Source: Branchiostoma floridae (taxonomy: Eukaryota > Chordata > Leptocardii > Amphioxiformes > Branchiostomatidae). Taken from it: 64,000 nt of DNA. This document shows, piece after piece, positions 48,201 to 58,796 of the stretch. A program made the translations under genes and the position numbers. The first letter of the stretch is position 1, and each line of letters starts with the position of its first letter. A model generated the notes under the pieces. That model saw nothing but the letters and a program-made list of their open reading frames with translations. It was not told the origin of the DNA and made no database searches. The DNA is taken from NCBI RefSeq assembly GCF_000003815.2, contig NC_049991.1, positions 16,724,776-16,788,775 on the forward strand, read 5' to 3'.

Positions 48201-51200
48201 CTGCTCCCTTTCTTTACATGCTCTATTAGTATAAACATACAGTGCACGCTTAGAAATAGAAGTGCCCAAATATCTGATATTTATTATATGCACATAACAG
48301 CGTGATTACCTATAAACCATAATACATCTATGAATATAAACAGACTTTCCTCTCTATCATTTTTGTTGATGTTCATGTAAATAAAGCCATAACACTCTGT
48401 TCCAAACAATGTCATTTTCCAACTGTAGTTTCACAATTTTCTTAAAGTTTGCCTTTGCATGAAGTATTGAAAGCCTTGAGTGCTCACCACTTGACTGATG
48501 TAGGAAAACTTCAACAACATTTCAGGTGGAACACGCATATTACATCAACTCTATGACTCTGAGGGTTCTTTCTGCTTTAATGGTTGTAAGTAGACAAGTG
48601 ACAGACTGTAGCACTTTTCTTGCTCAGTGGATGCAAGACAACAAGACCTCAGCAGTAAAAAAAGTCCCTTTCTTCCCTACCTGTACCAGCGCTGTATCCT
48701 CGTGGCCGCCTTGTTGACCCTGTTGATGTACAGCTCCGCCTCGGCCTTACTGATCGTCTTGGGAACGCCACGCCTTCCCGGGGGGCTGCCCTGTTTGGGA
48801 CGGGGTAAGGAGAAGTCCTGGTTGGCCGGTGGGCTGGTCGGACTTGCCCCTGCTGATGCTCCATGCGCTGATGCACCAATGTTTCTCAACACATTGGCTT
48901 CAGCTGTAGAAAAGATAGTGATAGAATGACAAATGGATATACACAGGTCATCTCCAGACAGATTCACCAGTGACATAAGACAGTATCAAAGCTTGCTAAG
49001 TAGTACAGCCGGCCTAAGGGAGTCATCAGCCACTCCGGTAGCCAAACACACCCCTAGGCCGGCTTCACTACTCTGGCACCTTTTGATACAATCTTATGCT
49101 ACCGTAGGATGCACAGGTTATACTGGAAGATGTTGTGTTGGACTTGGAGATCTCTTTGGACACATTTTTCCGGGTGGCATATCCAGGATATATGTGACCT
49201 GTCAGTGTTGCATTACCGGTAGTAGACAATACAATTGTCTTGTTAACCTTGTCTATTAGGCTTAACCCCATACTAAAGCCAATACAAATGTGGTTCCAAC
49301 AGTCTACCTTGGTAAAGAGGGTGATAAAAGGACAGAGAAAAAAAATTGAACTGGCTGTCGAGCAGACTCATTGACCAAATGATGAAAGGCATACATTGAG
49401 CAAAAAGACATTTCCTTTTCAAGACTAATTTTTGATAATTTCTTGTCTTGTCTGTATCTGTATCTATTGTAAGGTATATAGCCGGTATAACCACCCTTCA
49501 GCTAACACATCAGCTTGTGTCCCTTTGAGATGTAAATTTTTGCAACCTGCAGTGCAACTGGAAGCTTACCAGGAGCGCCCCTTGTAACAGTGGCATTGTT
49601 GGGGAGGTTCAGCTGCTTGGCTGGTGGGGACCGTTCACTGTTGAGAGTGTTTGCTGGAGGGGACCGTTCACTATTAAGGGTGCTGTCAGTTCTGTCTGTC
49701 AGAGGGATCTTGAAAGGGCTACCCTCAGGCTGGAAAAGAGATTAACATTTAAATTCACATCACAAGAACACAACACAGATACTTTTGGATAAGAAATTTG
49801 CAAATCTTTGCTTTTCATCATTAGAATGAGACAACAGCACTGACTATGTTAACACCAAAGCTGCTTCCAGATTTAGCTTTATCCCATCCTCATTGTTTGA
49901 GAGCTTTGTTAAATCTGTCATTCTAATATGCTTACAAAAACATATTTCATCAATTCACGCAGTTCAAATTCTCTGGACTGTCAGGGTAAAAGTTTTGTCT
50001 GTCCCAACAAGGAGGACCCAGGACAGAGAGACAGGTCCTGGATTGATACCCTAAAAAGCAACAAAAGTGACATATAAGCACTCCCTCGGATTCTCCTGTC
50101 AATTTTTTTGACAGATGAGCAGGCAAACAGGCACCAGGGGTTTTGTCTAGAGATTTGATGTGCCAGTACTCACTATTCCTGGTGGCAGGACTCTGACGGC
50201 CCCCACTGAGGGAGGCCTGTCTCTGTTGAGCTGTTTCTTCACCTTGGGGGTGTCAAACAGGGACAGAAAGTCATCACCTGTGTCATTGGTCCTGAAAACA
50301 GACAGTACATTATGCATTATTCTTTCATATCTTGGTTATAAATTCTACATTACTAGTAATCTTTTTGATGTGCATCTGTATGTTTCTACACAGCAGTTTC
50401 TGTTAGAACTTAGAGGGAGCAGTGCAGTTTCTGTATGCTCTGCTAGAGAGAGCAGTTCAGTTCCTGTATGTTCTGTTAGAGGGAGCAGTGCAGTTTCTGT
50501 ATGCTATGACAGAGGGAGCAGTGGAGTTTCTGTATGCTAGATGCTAGAGGGAGTAGTGTAGTTTCTGTATGTCCCACAGAGGGGGTGAAATCTGCTATCA
50601 TTGTGTGCCTTGATGATACCAGAAACACCTTTCTAACAGATTTGATGACAGATTTCTACAGTAGTGTATCATCTACACCCTCACCTAGGGTTGGAATGTG
50701 TGAGTTTGCTGGCTGAAGCAGGTCGTCTGAGGTTCTGTGCCCTCCCCACCGGAGTGAGTCCTGTACTGCCACTGCTCTCACTGGTGTTACTTCTCTGGGT
50801 GTCTACAGCTGGGTTGTGACTGCCAGCTCTCCTGTGTTTCCTCTGAGCACCACTGGAGTATCCATTGACAGTCTGACTCTGGAAAGCAAAACAACAACAG
50901 TTGGAGTTTGGGCTGTATGATCAAAAATCAATTAGGTATCAAGTTTTAGCATGAATTGCATCTACTAGATGACAATGTCCAACTTGATGGTATTTAGACT
51001 TAAAAGATGGTACACAGTACAGATGTACATGTATTAGGTAGTAGATCTAGAAAGTCAGTTTTATACAAAACAAGATTTCCAGCCAACTTCCTAGTACAAC
51101 AACCTGTGTTGAAGTGGATTTATTAAGGTAAAGACAAAAACTAAAGCAGGAAAATCAACTGCTAATTGGACAAGATATGGAGATTTCTCCATTTCATTCT

Positions 51201-51534
51201 ACTGACGTTGAAGAAGAGTGATGGACGTCAATCAAAACGTCCGGAAGTGAATTGTAATCTCCATACCTAAACCCAGTTGTACAGATTGATTTGTTTTCAA
51301 TGATGTGCAACAGCGTCTTACCATAGTTCCCCTCCCCCTCCTGGAGTCTGCAGTAGAAGGCCTGCCTGCTACGTTAGCAGAGCCAGGTCTGTGTGCTGCT
51401 GCCGACCCTGGTCTTTGGGACGATGACCCCAAACGTTTGTTCCCTGACACCATGGACAGCTGTGACCCGGTCAAACTCAGGTCAAGGTCACTCCCGCGGG
51501 GAGTCTCCGCATTGGCTTTCTTTGGACTCGGCAT
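37781..51534 (-). CDS. CEP131: Centrosomal protein of 131 kDa (CEP131/AZI1), complete
   Basis: CEP131 is a centriolar-satellite protein needed for cilium assembly, BBSome traffic and genome stability. Twenty-two coding exons on the minus strand join in phase to 1151 residues; human CEP131 is about 1083. The N-terminus (MPSPKKANAETPRGSDLDLSL) is disordered with RPGSA repeats. DDFLSLF near residue 143 matches the conserved DFLMLF motif. An IQ-like motif (AATRIQRWYR) ends near residue 302. SIMSFLDE lies near residue 563, and from about 610 to the end there is almost continuous coiled coil with family-diagnostic blocks: YEATIKRHLGFIDQ, EKWIDEKTKKIK, VKGLEPEIQRLI, EVIRQEFADRL, VKRADHLEGLLEQ. Identity is firm. 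Introns contain repeated copies of acceptor-exon segments. The gene is divergent from CNOT3. Confidence 0.95.
40411..40540 (-). repeat. Partial copy of CEP131 exon 18 start joined to telomere-like repeats
   Basis: At 40481-40534 lies a copy of the first part of exon 18 with its acceptor (TTCCTGTAG|GCTGAAGTGAAACAGCTG on the minus strand), differing from the true exon at about three positions. It is followed in gene direction by TTAGGG-type repeats (CCCTAA units at 40420-40474 on the plus strand) and then the genuine acceptor. Spliced to the copy, the frame reads AEVKQLEDKLKVEKEAWEGQG then stop. Confidence 0.85.
40930..41353. mobile_element. MITE of 424 bp next to CEP131 exon 17
   Basis: The ends are GTAGTGGTGCGTACCTAAA and the near complement TTTAGGTAGGAACCACTAC. 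The interior has inverted and direct copies of GGTCCGGACTT and GGTTCAGGTCC. The right end is only 27 bp from the donor of exon 17 (41381). A related fragment lies at 56090-56155. Confidence 0.7.
43645..43806. repeat. Two-copy tandem repeat in CEP131 intron 12
   Basis: Two units of about 80 bp share AATCTTACTCTATTACTTGTGT, then ATATGTGGTTC and CATCATACC-GCCTTACC. The second ends in CCTTACCTGGTCAATAAA, which resembles the exon 12 donor region (TCTTACCTGGTCGATGAAA, 43865-43883), so a donor-side copy is also present here. Confidence 0.7.
43997..44534 (-). repeat. Five tandem decoy copies of CEP131 exon 12 start
   Basis: Copies of the acceptor (GTGTCCACAG|AACCAGCAGAGAG in four copies; GTGGCTGCAG|AACC in the furthest) with 66-79 bp of exon 12 have exon-side boundaries at 44087, 44178, 44291, 44404 and 44517; the true exon starts at 43996. 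Spacings are 91, 91, 113, 113 and 113 bp, showing two duplication steps. The 113-bp copies include more exon (through CAGGTGCAGAAG) and then run into a stop (KPVFY, stop). The 91-bp copies lead, without a donor, into the next copy out of frame. Confidence 0.9.
44596..44830 (-). repeat. Two donor-side copies of CEP131 exon 11 end
   Basis: Near 44605-44632 and 44732-44760 lie copies of the last part of exon 11 with its donor (GCCATGCTGCAGAAGGTGCTG|GTGAGT; second copy CTGCCGAAGGCACTG|GTGAGT). Each is joined to the same dispersed segment (ATCAGCAGCTCCCCCT...), which also occurs at 41832. They lie between true exon 11 and the exon 12 decoys. They have donors but no recognisable acceptor. Confidence 0.8.
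45324..45421 (-). repeat. Partial copy of CEP131 exon 11 start
   Basis: A diverged copy of the exon 11 acceptor and its first 33 codons (SVESTPHDDTSAAAAP...EEIAQMEQAS) ends in a stop codon. The exon-side boundary is 45421 against 45229 for the true exon, a 192-bp offset. The pyrimidine/guanine-rich acceptor tract is kept (CCTCCCCAG). Confidence 0.85.
45717..51534 (-). CDS. CEP131: CEP131 coding exons 1-10 map
   Basis: In transcript order: exon 1 51534-51322 (71 codons, ATG at 51534); 2 50878-50685; 3 50291-50174; 4 49729-49570 (internal repeat LNSERSPPA twice); 5 48903-48681 (IQ-like motif); 6 48222-48021 (Glu/Arg-rich helix); 7 47705-47433 (basic, SSTIRKVDDIFD at its end); 8 46996-46816; 9 46349-46229; 10 45795-45717. 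All introns are GT-AG and reading phase is kept at every junction. The start is chosen because it is the first ATG after a 5' UTR acceptor at 51544 and because the DLSLTG motif that follows is shared with vertebrate CEP131. Confidence 0.9.
47008..47096. repeat. CAAT-type microsatellite
   Basis: Irregular runs of AATCAATC/CAAT units in CEP131 intron 7, interrupted and AT-rich. Confidence 0.8.
48948..49110. mobile_element. MITE, CTCCAAGCAGAT family, right end lost
   Basis: The left end TCATCTCCAGACAGATTC, GACATAAGACAGTATCAAAGC and the inverted centre (GCCGGCCTAAGGGAG / CCCTAGGCCGGC) place it in this family. At the right, the terminal AGATCTGCTTGGAG part is replaced after CCGTAGGAT. It lies in CEP131 intron 4, 45 bp from exon 5. 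Confidence 0.65.
50412..50577. repeat. Minisatellite, five 33-35 bp units
   Basis: Units begin at 50412, 50445, 50478, 50511 and 50546 with the consensus AGAGGGAGCAGTGCAGTTTC then TGTATGCT. The 33-bp period keeps a plus-strand frame open (RGSSAVSVC repeats), but that frame is antisense to a CEP131 intron and is most likely fortuitous. Confidence 0.85.
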
Positions 51535-52653
51535 CTTGGAGAGCTGGAGAGAAAAAATAAATACTGTAGAACTACTCAACTATGTTTAGAGCAATAAACA
51601 TGTATGGCATTTATTGTGCAATAGCGTATGTTTATATTGCCTTTTAAATCTTAATCACCATTAATTGATCCTGATTGAGTCTGAATCAGATACTGTGAAA
51701 CTTCAATTAAGTGATCATAAATATTACAGCTTTCAAAACAAATATCTTTGAGAGTCAGTGACTGTGGAAGATTGATTGTATTAGATGAATTAGCTTGTAA
51801 CTTTAACAGTTTTCAATTCTTTAAAACTGGGCCCTGTACTGTCAGTATGATCTAATTTAGTATTTTGTGATATAGCATCAGTGTCCATGTATTTTCAGTA
51901 GTACATTCACAATCACAGAGCTGCTTTAGTGGCAGCACTGGCATACATCAGGTTAAGTCAATATATACTAGTCCACTGACAGTTACTGAAGAACCTGTTA
52001 GTCCATAATGGACAGTTTTGCTGATAATAACACGGGAAAATAAACATTATTGCTCTATGCATAATTGTTGAATCCAAAAGAAACCAGTAATGTTTCAAAC
52101 TCAATGTGAGATGTACAGGATATGTGTCTAAACGTTAGGAACAAATCAAATCAACAAGTCAAAACCTTTCATCAAGGTGACAAATTTCTTTTTATATTCA
52201 TAAAGTGGGTCATAATTTGTGATTAAAAGCAGTTCACCTGATGTGTATGCACTACAACACAATTTCTAAACAATCAGCTAAGTCAGTAAAGTACTGTTTT
52301 AGCTTTCAAAATCTGAGATCAAAGAAAATAGAAGTACAGGTTCGTTATCTGTCACAATTTAGAAGTACAAACGTTAGTATAAACAAACATAAATGCCTGT
52401 ACATAGCTCATGAACACATAACTTGTAGCTTAAGACATCTTGTAGCTTTTGCTGTCCAGTATAGTTTCTTTAGACAAACTATACGCCCTGTTGCGGCGAA
52501 AGGATTTTTAGTTTTCGTATATCGAACCTAGAAAACAAAGTGCCCCCCTCCCATCACACACCAAACTCACAACAAAACACTCGCCGTTTCTATCGTTTCC
52601 ACCGACGACAGTAACGTTAATTGAAACCCCAGATACACAAATATACGCGTTAC
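51535..52653 (-). other. CEP131: CEP131 5' UTR intron
   Basis: Runs from the acceptor at 51544 (TTTTCTCTCCAG on the minus strand) to the donor at 52653. No other exon is supported. Copies of AACGTTA occur near 52132, 52369 and 52612. Confidence 0.45.
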
Positions 52654-52760
52654 CTTTCCTGAAAGCTGCTTCACCACGAACCCTTCCCCCGGCAGAAGAA
52701 AGCTGGAATCATCGACAAATTTACTCAACAAAACGCGCGACAAACAAATTTTGTGTACAG
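52654..52760 (-). promoter_or_regulatory. CEP131: CEP131 5' UTR exon and promoter
   Basis: A minus-strand segment ends in the donor GGAAAG|GTAACGCG at 52654/52653. It would splice to the acceptor at 51544, nine bases before the start codon exon content begins. The upstream end is set only approximately; a CCAAT on the plus strand (52780-52784) lies close by. I looked for an RFX X-box, expected in many cilium genes, and saw no full match. Confidence 0.45.
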
Positions 52761-54353
52761 GATCTCAGGCCTGCGCACTGACCAATTACCCATCATGCAC
52801 CGGTCTTAAGGCGATACTTTGTCAGTTTCCTGTTTTCCATCAACAAGAAAGACTGCCTTCATAAAACGGGTACATAAAGTTGTGCCAATATTAAGGACAA
52901 TTTGAAATGAGAATAGCAACGACACGAATATTTTACACTCCTTATGATGTTGTGTAGTTAGGGTAATGTTAGATTGAAAATAAAGATGTAACGTTAACGT
53001 TATAGAAAACACTGAATCAGGTGCTATTTTGCACTTTTGAAATGTTATAAGATGTTAGCCTCCAACTTTGGCTCTTTTTTACATTGAAGTTCTGACTCTC
53101 TGTGTCAAGCCGTATAACACAATCCACAAATTTAACAAAATCAAAATTGTTCAAATAGAGCAGATAAAAGTCAAGACAATAGGGCACTTTTATGGAAATA
53201 TCAACTTGTTACAAACACTGAGGTGTCAATCACTCACTCACTGTTTGTCATTAAAGCATTCATTTACACAATTGCTAAAAGATAGCCAAGTGTTAACGTT
53301 AATTCTCTTGTATAAGATTAATGAAATAACGATTTCTTGATCAGATGGATTAATTTAAACGTTATGCATCTTAATGATGCTAAGTAATCAAACTACGTTC
53401 AAAAATTTCCATTACAAATATTCTGTAAAATTGTATTTTAACTTTTGTCTCTCAATTAGGACAAAAAGGTTACACTTCCAAATGTCATCCATATTTTGTG
53501 ATGACTTTTAAAACTAGATTTAACTTAAAGAAATAAACTTACAAAAAAATGCTGAGAGCACACCTTGAAGGTGAGTGGTCAGGTGCAGGTGAAATTTTCT
53601 CATTCAAATGTTACACACAATTAGCCAGCACTTTATTCATTTGAGATGGGCTTAGTTTGATTATCACTTCAGGTTGACGCCCATTTTCCCTGGTATTTTC
53701 GGAATATCACGGCTTTCCATTGATAAAGCGTCCTCCATCATATTGAGCTAACGTTAGGTATGGTGTCAGCATCGCATTTCATACACCTTCAGTCCGCGGA
53801 GCGATATTTATACTGCGTCACTCCGAGCAAAAGTAGTTCTACACCTTACCTTGCGGCCGATTTGAGATTTCGAACAATATTCATACCCAATATATCATAG
53901 AAATTATAAAGATAACACACGTTTTAAAATGATTAGATCATAAATTTATTCCTGAGATGATTATGTCCGATATTCTTTTCCTTGTCCAGCGGATGGTTGT
54001 TGCCTCATGTAGACGCAAAGCGGTCGCGTAGAAAGAAGGCAGCCATCTTGAATCAGGAGCCAGTGGCCGAGCCATTGCACGAATATCTCCTTAAAAATGT
54101 ACTTGTCGTTATGTTGGCTCCATTTGTGTCTCTAAATTTGGTCTTTAGTCTTTGACCTGTTTATTTATTCCACGTTTGTGGCTCTAAGATGCTCCTGTGG
54201 CTCATTATATGCCCGAACGCGAGGGCTTTCGATGGTGTAAGTTTGTTATTGTTCGTGGGGCCCGTCAGCGAAAATAATTGTAGTTTCTTCTTTTTCCACC
54301 CCAGACTGCGCCTTGTAGTATGATACTGAGAGTCCTGAGGAGAAAGGCGTAGG
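52761..54353. promoter_or_regulatory. Divergent CEP131/CNOT3 intergenic region
   Basis: It separates two divergent genes. It contains five of the six clustered TAACGTTA palindromes (52989, 52995, 53294, 53749; one more at 54494 lies just inside CNOT3 intron 1 and one at 52612 just inside the CEP131 side). CpG content rises near 53800 and 54000. A strong minus-strand donor (CGCAAG|GTAAGG, 53850/53849) could mark an alternative CEP131 first exon. The CNOT3 5' UTR start is not defined. Confidence 0.45.
54042..54049 (-). promoter_or_regulatory. YY1-type motif upstream of CNOT3
   Basis: GCCATCTT on the plus strand (AAGATGGC on the minus) matches the YY1 core common near start sites of housekeeping genes. 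It is 305 bp upstream of the CNOT3 ATG, whose own context (AGGATGGCGG) resembles the same core. Confidence 0.4.
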
Positions 54354-57300
54354 ATGGCGGACAAAAGGAAATTGCAAGGTAAGTCCTTATCCTTACCAGG
54401 GCTTTCAAATTTGCCAACGGATTGGTCGATTTTTGAGGGGCCCGCGCGGGATTTGTCCCCTTCCCCATCTTCTCCATTGCTGAACGGTTACTGTAACGTT
54501 ATCAGTTAGGCTGTCACATACAGATTGTGCAATTCTCAGGGCATGTTTTGCAAAATGCAGGCGAAACATGCCGATTTTTCACGCCTAAAATTATTTCTCT
54601 TTTTTGCACAAAAGAAAACGGTTACGTCGCACATCGTTGAGCGTGTTGATTGACACGAAGCTTTGAAATGGTCTGGTGCTTTATAGAAATATGAACTTAA
54701 CTTCATTTGTCTGAGTACCCCCCACCCCTCCTAGGTACAGGTGATTACTGTGATTTTATTGTCGATAAACTGAATTTCTTAAAAATACACAACCTACATT
54801 CACCTCAAAATCCCCAAATTGAATAGCCAGGTTCATATCATGATGGATTTATGATACACACTAGATAGTGAAAGCAGAAGTGTGCTGGTGGAAATGTTTC
54901 AGATGGTGTGCTTTCTGGTCAGTGGTCCTGTTGTTATACATAACTAGGGAAAATATGGCCAATGCCAAAGGCTTCAGTCATGAATATTTTAGGCAGTGAG
55001 TAGGGGTGACTGGATAGGGTACTCCATGGGGTAAACAAGGTGTTTGTTTCCTGTGTTTTGACTGCAGGGATACTATTTCCTTTTGGAGTGGGGAGGGGGG
55101 GCTTGGCATAGAAATATGATACCATCGATGTCACATATGTTTATTTTTAATATAGTAGGAATATGTTGGATGTCAGAATGTTGATTGAATAATCTTTGTG
55201 AATACTAACAATTGCGGTGATGCAAGAACAAAAGCTTGTGTGTTACTAACTGTTAGTAGTGTTACAGTCTCTACAATGTGTGAAATACTTTCTATTGTTA
55301 TCCCAGACTTTCACAACAGCCTGAAATGTTGAAAATGTAAGGATGAAAGTACTAGGATAAAAGCTTCTTGGTTATACAATGCATGTTGGTCCTTTGACTC
55401 GGCTAATTTTTCCAGATTTCACTAGATTTAGCTACATTTCCTTGCCAGGATCTTGGTGAGGTTAATACGTCAGTTGTGACATGTTTCTTTGTGTGGTTCT
55501 CAGAACTTTGACTGGCTTTTCAAAATGTTTGGCATTTCATGTAAAATAAACCCGTGTCGACACTTTCGCTGGGAAGATTTGTCCCTTGGGACAGATAAGG
55601 GGAAAATCCTAAAACTATTGATTCTTGCTGTAAGATTTCTTTTTTTTTTGGTGAAGCATTTATTGTACCGCCAGCAAATTTGTAAAAAGTAATTAAGTAG
55701 CCAAATCTCTCTCCATCGAATAATCAATTTTATGATTTTATCGTGCTAAATTTCTCACTAGCCTCGGAATGACCAGACATGTACGATGTGGGCAAGCCAA
55801 AGGAATTGAAATAATACTGCTGATATTTCCTGCATTGCTTTGCTTGGTACCAGGTGTATGTAGGTAAAGAGCAGTGTTGTAAATTTAGCTTCTACCAGAG
55901 TACCACATCATGTAGTTATGCAGTTCTATGGCGATATTTGTGTCATCAGGGAAAAAAAAGAGATTTGGTCCAGGGCCAAGAATTTAACAGGTTGTCCAGT
56001 TGCCAATTGTCAATTTGTTACTGTCACTTCAAGACTGTTCTGTGGTGTGCATTACACTTTATAGTGGTCACTGGGGTGGGCATCAGTACAAAAAATTCAG
56101 GCACAGGTACGGTTCAGGTCCAAAAGGTCAGGTCCCGACCTGGACCTGGACTTGGTTGTCTGTGAAAACTTGTGAAGGAGCAATACTCAGAAAACAGTGG
56201 TCCATTTTGCTACAAAAGAATCTGTTTGATGGTATTTAAAAATTTTATCTTCATATGAATGACACTAATTACTGCCTCTGTTAAAATTAGACCAAGTGAG
56301 AAGGTAGAAACTTGATACTATAATGATAGAAATGACTATCAACTCTCCTCTACTTTGTTCTTGTTATTTTCTTGGACCAATCTCCCAAACATGTGGATGC
56401 CTCACGATAATCTGTTCATTTTCTAATCGGTCCAAACTCCGGTCCACTGATTTTTCTGACAGCCCAACAAGAAAAAAACAGTTTTGTACTGGTACCCTCT
56501 AGTGTACATCCACGAGACATGGACAAAAGAAAAGTCTTAGGATCAATATATCTTCTTGTCACCATCCAAGGATTTTAAGGACCTAATGTACACCTGTCTG
56601 AGGATGATCATAATGATTTTGTTTGTTCTCTAGCATCGAATACTAAACCTTTAGAATTGCTGAAGAAAAGCATACATACAATCACATCTTTAACAGTCCA
56701 AGTCTCTTGAACCCTAAGAATAACCATGCAATTAGATGTACTGAGATTTACGAGGGAAAAATCTTGAAGGTAGGAACAGTGTTCAAACGGTTGGTGAATC
56801 CCAGAATTCAGGACAATTATGGATCTTGCATTTTCTGTATTCAAACTTTCAAAGACTGTTTGATCTTTTGTGAAGGGACATCCCAGATGGATCAGATTCA
56901 GGACAGTATATCAGATATTTTGCCTCTATCGTTGACAGCTTAATTGACTTTCTTGTGCAGGATCTGATAGAAATGAAAATGGTATTATTCTGTCAATATG
57001 CATTTGGTAGGATACTCAAAATTGAATGGTCAAGCTAGTTCACAGATTTAACCAATTCATTCTTTTCCGTCATGTCTTTTTTGATTGACTGTTTGTATAA
57101 TTTTTAATAATATAACTTATATAAGTAGACGAAGAAAAGTTGTAGTGCAAAGAACCTTTCCCTAGATAAGTAAAACTGACAGATAACAACATCATATTGC
57201 AATATGGAGAAAAGGGCAAAATAATAAATACCACTATAATAAAATATACAAAATATTAGTGACATTATATAACAACGACAGTATTTGATGATCCAAATGT

Positions 57301-58402
57301 ATGGATGAGATGTTACAGTATGTAGTCATGGATGACAATATACTCCTTGGAGACATGACTTGGTATTACTGTAATTGCTGGTATTGGATTTAGGAGAAGA
57401 GCTTAATATCGTGTGATTCCTAGGTCTTGAAGCATTTTTGCATAAATAGCTTTTATGCTGTTGGACTGTTCGTCAAAATGCGCCAAACACCAAGGAGCTT
57501 GTAAGAACCACCTGCTGCCAGCAAATAATACTATAGAAAAAATTGTAAGATTGAGTGAGACATGAAAATTTGTAGGCTTATTATCGTGATTATCATCTAC
57601 AATATTTTGTAGAAAAAGAAACAAAAGTATTTTGAACCCTACCACTGGATCCAAGTGTTTGAAAAATTAGCATGAATGAATAATTATGTATACTGTCTGT
57701 ATCAGCACATATGATAAATGGAAAGTACTGTAATACTTAATGATGGAAAATATTATCTATGCAATGTGATTAGAAGCCGTTGTTTATGGCATACATAACT
57801 GAATTAGCCTATAGCACTGCTTGACAATTGATGCAAAAGTGATGAGGATCTCAGCTGGATTTGGCCCAAATATATGTCTTAGGATTGGCAATATTATGAA
57901 TTTATTCATGTTCCTATGCTATTTTGGTATACAGATCACCCAGCCCTCAATAACATTAAGATTTTATGTCGTCTTTAATTAACAATTTTTAGTGCGATTC
58001 ATATACATGCATGTGACATCTCTCTCTTGGGGACTGTTTCGCATATAATCAATTGCTATGGAAGGATTGAAAGTTATTTCACATCTATAAGTGTACTTAG
58101 AAAGAGCTAATTTGATGGGGAAAAAGTATCAACAACTTGCAACTTTGCTGGCTGAAAAGACTTTGTGCTTGAGTATTCTGAGCTACATGTATAGCTACTA
58201 GTGTTGTAAAATTTTGAGCTCTGCCACTGCACATGCGGCTTGCTGTTTTGATACCCAGTTTCATTTTCATGTACACGTGTCTTGAAGGAAAGTTCTTCCA
58301 TTAAAGTGTTTTCTTCTCCAATTATTTTTTTCAGGTGAGATCGAGAGATGCCTGAAGAAGGTCAGTGAAGGTGTAGAAACCTTTGAAGACATCTGGCAAA
58401 AG
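54354..58402 (+). CDS. CNOT3: CCR4-NOT complex subunit 3 (CNOT3), first two coding exons
   Basis: CNOT3 is a scaffold subunit of the cytoplasmic CCR4-NOT deadenylase that shortens mRNA poly(A) tails. Exon 1 is 54354-54378 (MADKRKLQ) and exon 2 58335-58402, joined through a split glycine to give [20 protein letters not shown] followed by [11 protein letters not shown]. This is the start of the highly conserved coiled-coil Not3 N-terminal domain. Only 31 of roughly 750 residues are here. The donor after exon 2 (AAAAG|GTGAGT) opens an intron that runs past the window end; I looked for the next exon, expected to start L-H-N/S, and did not see it. The 3.96-kb first intron and 5.6-kb-plus second intron are long for this window. 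Identity is firm from near-invariant residues. Confidence 0.93.
54379..58334 (+). other. CNOT3: CNOT3 intron 1
   Basis: Nothing coding is supported. A fragment related to the 40930-41353 MITE (GGTTCAGGTCC, GGTCAGGTCCCGACC) lies at about 56090-56155. The sequence is otherwise AT-rich and unique-looking. Confidence 0.5.
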
Positions 58403-58796
58403 GTGAGTCACAGAGAAGTCTTTGATGGTAGACATCCAGGTAATAAGTTGACTAACAGTTGCTCAAGCAACTGGATGAAATTTGGATACTGTCAAATGTT
58501 TCAGACAGCGTGATATGCTGCCTTTCATTGGTGACTAGAGTCACTGCTGTTAGAACCAGGGTTCTTCTTGGTAGCTTTTTCCTCCATCTCAAATTCCGCA
58601 GCAAAAATAGACTCTTGTTCTGGTGTGATTCCAACCAATTTTGGTATTTTCTGAGTTGCATTAGCAACATACCAATTTCCTTTCTGTCAAGTGATGGAGA
58701 AGGGAATGCTATATGTACCTGAGGGTTAGAACACTGCAAAGCAAGGCAGTATACTTGAACCTTTTTCAGTGTGTATTTGTCCAAGCGTACAAAGTA

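Noticed and set aside
50160..50540. 126-codon plus-strand frame with repeated RGSSAVSVC
   Set aside because: It is created by a 33-bp minisatellite and overlaps CEP131 exon 3 on the opposite strand.
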